The notes under the pieces are model-generated. The model saw only the letters and a program-made list of their open reading frames with translations. It was not told where the DNA came from and made no database searches. The translations under genes were made by a program, and so were the position numbers. DNA of 64,000 bases from Nocardia pseudobrasiliensis NBRC 108224 (lineage in GTDB: Bacteria > Actinomycetota > Actinomycetes > Mycobacteriales > Mycobacteriaceae), in the NCBI RefSeq assembly GCF_001613105.1, contig NZ_BDBS01000052.1:1-64000 (forward strand), in the 5' to 3' direction. Positions 61,118 to 64,000 of the stretch are shown here, one piece after another (position 1 is the first letter of the stretch; every line of letters begins with the position of its first letter).

Positions 61118-64000
61118 ATGAGCACCGTCAGGTTCCAGCGTCGCCAACGCCGGGAGGTTCCGCGCTCACCGGGCGGTGAAGTGACGCTGCAGCCGCCGCC
61201 GGAAATTCCCCGGGCCGTACCGGGGAGTCTGTTCGGCAAACTCATGCCCGTCGTGATGGTCGTCGGCATGGTCGGCATGATGGCGCTGATGTTCACCCGC
61301 GGTGGAGGTATCGCCTCCAACCCGATGAGCATGATGTTCCCGATGATGATGATCTTCTCGATGGTCGGCATGTTCGCGGGCCAGGGCGGGAAGGGTCAGA
61401 AAGCGGCCGAGGCCAACGAGGATCGCAAGGACTATCTGCGCTATCTCGACCAGGTCCGCAAGGATGTCGACGAGACCGCCGCGCAGCAGCGCGCCGCCGT
61501 CGAATGGAGCCACCCCGAACCGGGTCTGATCTGGATGCTCGCCGGTACCAGCCGGATGTGGGAGCGCCGCCCCGGCGACAAGGATTTCTGTCACGCCCGC
61601 ATCGGACTCGGTGGTCAGCGGCTCGCGACCAGGCTGGTCGCGCCGGAGACCGGTCCGGTCGAGGAGCTCGAGCCGATCGCAGCGGTCTCGCTGCGCCGAT
61701 TCGTGCGCACCCATTCCACCGTGCCGAATCTGCCGACAGCCATCGCGGTGAAGGGTTTCGCGACCATCCAGCTCAACGGCGACCGCGTCCAGGCGCGCGA
61801 TATGACGCGCGCGATGCTGTTGCAGCTGTGCATGTTCCAGGCCCCGGACCAGGTGCTGGTCGCGGTGGTGTGCGGTGCGGAGACCTCCCGCGAATGGGAA
61901 TGGACCAAATGGCTGCCGCACAATCAGCATCCCGAGGCGCAGGACGGCGTCGGCACCCAGCGCATGGTGTTCGGCTCGATCCGCGCACTGATCGACGGGC
62001 TGAATCCGCTGCTGCACAACCGGGTTCGCTATTCCCGTAATCAGCCCGCCAATCAGAATCTGGTGCACATCATCATCGTCGTCGACGGTGGTCTGCTCGA
62101 GGCCGAAGAGGATCATCTGCGGGAGTCGGGCTACGAGGGCGTCACCATTATCGACCTGTGCAATTACGCTCCGCGCCTGGCGGTTTCGCGCGGTATCCAG
62201 ATGGTGGTGGAGAACGGTGAATGCGTCGGCCGCGGCGCGACCGGGAATATGGAGCGTTTCGCGCTGATCGACCGGATCAGCGAGCGGCAGGCCGAGCAGG
62301 TGGCGCGGCGACTCGCGCCGTTCCGGGTGGCCGCGCAGCGCGGCGGTGAGACCGTGGCCGAGGAGGCCGAGGTCATCTCGTCGTGGGCGCAGTTGATGTC
62401 GCTGGGCGATATCGGCGTCTTCAATCCGGAGAACGGCTGGAAGCCGCGCTACGGCCGCGATCGTCTGCGGGTGGCGTTCGGCGTCGGCGCCGACGGGTTG
62501 CCGGTCTCGCTGGATATCAAGGAGGCCGCCGAGAACGGTATGGGCCCGCACGGCCTGTGTATCGGCGCCACCGGTTCCGGTAAGTCGGAATTCCTTCGCA
62601 CCTTGGTGCTTTCGCTGCTGGCGACGCATTCGCCGGATCAGCTGAACCTGGTGCTCGTCGACTTCAAGGGTGGCGCGACCTTCCTCGGTCTGGAGGGTGT
62701 GCCGCATGTCGCCGCGGTCATCACCAACCTCGAGGAGGAGGCCGATCTCGTCGACCGTATGGGCGACGCCCTGCGCGGTGAGATGAACCGCCGCCAGGAG
62801 GTGCTGCGCCAGTCCGGCAACTTCAAGAACGTCTCCGAATACGAGGAGGCCCGCGCCTCCGGCGCCGATCTCGATCCGCTGCCCGCGCTGTTCGTGGTGC
62901 TCGACGAGTTCTCCGAACTGCTGCAGAACCATCCCGACTTCGCCGATCTGTTCGTGCAGATCGGCCGCCTCGGCCGATCGCTGCACGTACATCTGCTGCT
63001 GGCCTCGCAGCGGTTGGAGGAGGGCAGGCTCAAGGGCCTGGAGTCGCATCTGTCCTATCGGATCGGCCTGAAGACCTTCTCCGCCAACGAGTCCCGCCAG
63101 GTGCTCGGTGTGCCCGATGCGTACAACCTGCCGAACAGTCCCGGTGGCGGTTATCTGAAGACCGACGCGGGCGAGATCGTCCGATTCCAAGCCTCGTATG
63201 TGTCCGGTCCGTACGTCGGCGGCGGTTCGCAGCGCGAGGTGACCCAGGCCGGGATCGTCGGCGGCGAAATCGATATCAACGCCCGGGAATTCAGCGCGAA
63301 TCAGGTCCGCTTCCGTAACAGCGACCGGATTCCGATGCAGCAGCAGGTGACGGTCACCGAGACCGCCGAGGAGGGCGAGAAGGTCTCGAACCTGAACATG
63401 CTGGTCTCGCGGATCCGGGGCCACGGCCGTCCGGCACATGCGATCTGGCTGCCGCCACTGGATCAGCCCGACACCCTGGATCGGCTCGTGCAGCGTTCGG
63501 TTCTCACCGGCGAACAATCCCCGGTGGCCACCCTGTCCGCCCCGATCGGCATCGTCGACCTGCCGTTCGAGCAGCGGCGCGACAGCCTCTACGTCGACCT
63601 GTCCGGCGCGCGCGGCAATGTCGCGGTGGTCGGCGGCCCGCAGTCCGGTAAGTCGACCGCGCTGCGCACGCTGATCATGTCGATGGCGCTGACCCACACC
63701 GCCGAGCAGGTGCAGTTCTACTGCCTCGATTTCGGTGGCGGCACCCTCGGCAGCCTCGAGGGGCTGCCACATGTCGGTTCGGTGGCCGGGCGTCTGGACC
63801 GTGACAAGGTGAGCCGGACGGTGTCGGAGATCACGACCGTGCTGCGTCAGCGCGAGGTCCGGTTCCGGCAGCTGGGCATCGAGTCGATGATGGAGTTCCG
63901 GCGGCTGCGGGCCAGCGATCCGTCCAGCAGTCCGGCCGCGGCCGGCGTGCACGAGGATCCCTTCGGCGACGTCTTCCTGGTGATCGACGGGTACAGCAGT
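61118..64000 (+). CDS. eccC: FtsK/SpoIIIE-type ESX ATPase EccC (locus 2, truncated by the window end)
   Basis: 961 codons are visible from ATG at 61118 (GAAGGGGGATC upstream), open to the last base. Two membrane segments near residues 40-85 (VVMVVGMVGMMALMF), domain 1 Walker A GATGSGKS with K489, Walker B LVLVDFKGG, and domain 2 Walker A GGPQSGKS with K845. The third ATPase domain should follow beyond the window. Close to EccC of locus 1 over the whole visible length. Confidence 0.96.
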   Translation, partial: MSTVRFQRRQRREVPRSPGGEVTLQPPPEIPRAVPGSLFGKLMPVVMVVGMVGMMALMFTRGGGIASNPMSMMFPMMMIFSMVGMFAGQGGKGQKAAEANEDRKDYLRYLDQVRKDVDETAAQQRAAVEWSHPEPGLIWMLAGTSRMWERRPGDKDFCHARIGLGGQRLATRLVAPETGPVEELEPIAAVSLRRFVRTHSTVPNLPTAIAVKGFATIQLNGDRVQARDMTRAMLLQLCMFQAPDQVLVAVVCGAETSREWEWTKWLPHNQHPEAQDGVGTQRMVFGSIRALIDGLNPLLHNRVRYSRNQPANQNLVHIIIVVDGGLLEAEEDHLRESGYEGVTIIDLCNYAPRLAVSRGIQMVVENGECVGRGATGNMERFALIDRISERQAEQVARRLAPFRVAAQRGGETVAEEAEVISSWAQLMSLGDIGVFNPENGWKPRYGRDRLRVAFGVGADGLPVSLDIKEAAENGMGPHGLCIGATGSGKSEFLRTLVLSLLATHSPDQLNLVLVDFKGGATFLGLEGVPHVAAVITNLEEEADLVDRMGDALRGEMNRRQEVLRQSGNFKNVSEYEEARASGADLDPLPALFVVLDEFSELLQNHPDFADLFVQIGRLGRSLHVHLLLASQRLEEGRLKGLESHLSYRIGLKTFSANESRQVLGVPDAYNLPNSPGGGYLKTDAGEIVRFQASYVSGPYVGGGSQREVTQAGIVGGEIDINAREFSANQVRFRNSDRIPMQQQVTVTETAEEGEKVSNLNMLVSRIRGHGRPAHAIWLPPLDQPDTLDRLVQRSVLTGEQSPVATLSAPIGIVDLPFEQRRDSLYVDLSGARGNVAVVGGPQSGKSTALRTLIMSMALTHTAEQVQFYCLDFGGGTLGSLEGLPHVGSVAGRLDRDKVSRTVSEITTVLRQREVRFRQLGIESMMEFRRLRASDPSSSPAAAGVHEDPFGDVFLVIDGYSS

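Noticed and set aside
61166..63952. Minus-strand open frame of 928 codons near the window end.
   Set aside because: Shadow of the truncated eccC on the plus strand, which has both Walker A motifs in frame.
1..64000. tRNA, rRNA, insertion sequences, prophage genes and known riboswitches.
   Set aside because: None seen: no transposase or integrase motif, no tRNA-like cloverleaf noticed by eye, and no recognisable riboswitch core. A covariance-model scan would be needed to exclude small RNAs.

Overview
The window is high-GC actinobacterial DNA. It very probably comes from Nocardia or a close mycolic-acid relative. The evidence is two type VII (ESX) secretion loci, EspG/PE/PPE-type proteins, an F420-dependent LLM oxidoreductase, frequent GTG/TTG starts, 4-bp ATGA/GTGA gene overlaps, and the order infA-rpmJ-rpsM-rpsK-rpsD-rpoA-rplQ-truA. 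Genus is an inference from content; no rRNA or tRNA gene was seen.

ESX locus 1 (2-34859, with a distal espI at 37084-39342). It opens with the 3' part of a giant gene (at least 4133 codons; the 5' end lies outside the window) encoding a coiled-coil and repeat-rich protein with a proline-rich tail. A 511-aa protein that looks like an immunity protein follows. Next come an EspG/WXG-like pair on the minus strand, two YbaB/EbfC-like proteins, an EspC-like/EspA-E-like pair, a PE-PPE-EspG operon, two tandem Esx proteins, and the full core eccE, eccB, eccA, eccD, mycP, eccC. The EspG proteins should chaperone PE/PPE-like substrates. EccA should recycle them, EccB/C/D/E form the membrane channel, and MycP is the membrane-anchored protease.

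34967-40869: a GNAT/GntR pair, a DUF4254-type protein, the ParA/MinD-like EspI ATPase and an MFS transporter.

41064-45778: the translation/transcription operon infA to truA, with three conspicuous hairpins in the gaps. An 85-bp tandem repeat begins inside the end of truA.

45983-53324: a mixed housekeeping/accessory stretch. It holds a hypothetical protein, Hsp20 with a CIRCE element, an LLM oxidoreductase, a VapBC module, CsoR with its operator, an MTA phosphorylase, an epimerase with an odd insertion, a minus-strand protein and an FMN reductase. Three genes here show TANNNT exactly 6 nt before ATG, the geometry of leaderless transcripts.

53438-64000: ESX locus 2 (eccE, eccB, an intruding MFS gene, mycP, eccD, and eccC cut by the window end). 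The opposed strands of eccB/eccC versus mycP/eccD and the position beside truA match the mycobacterial ESX-4 locus, but with an added eccE. No intergenic gap exceeds 300 bp. The best candidate for an undescribed system is the giant modular protein plus its immunity-like neighbour.
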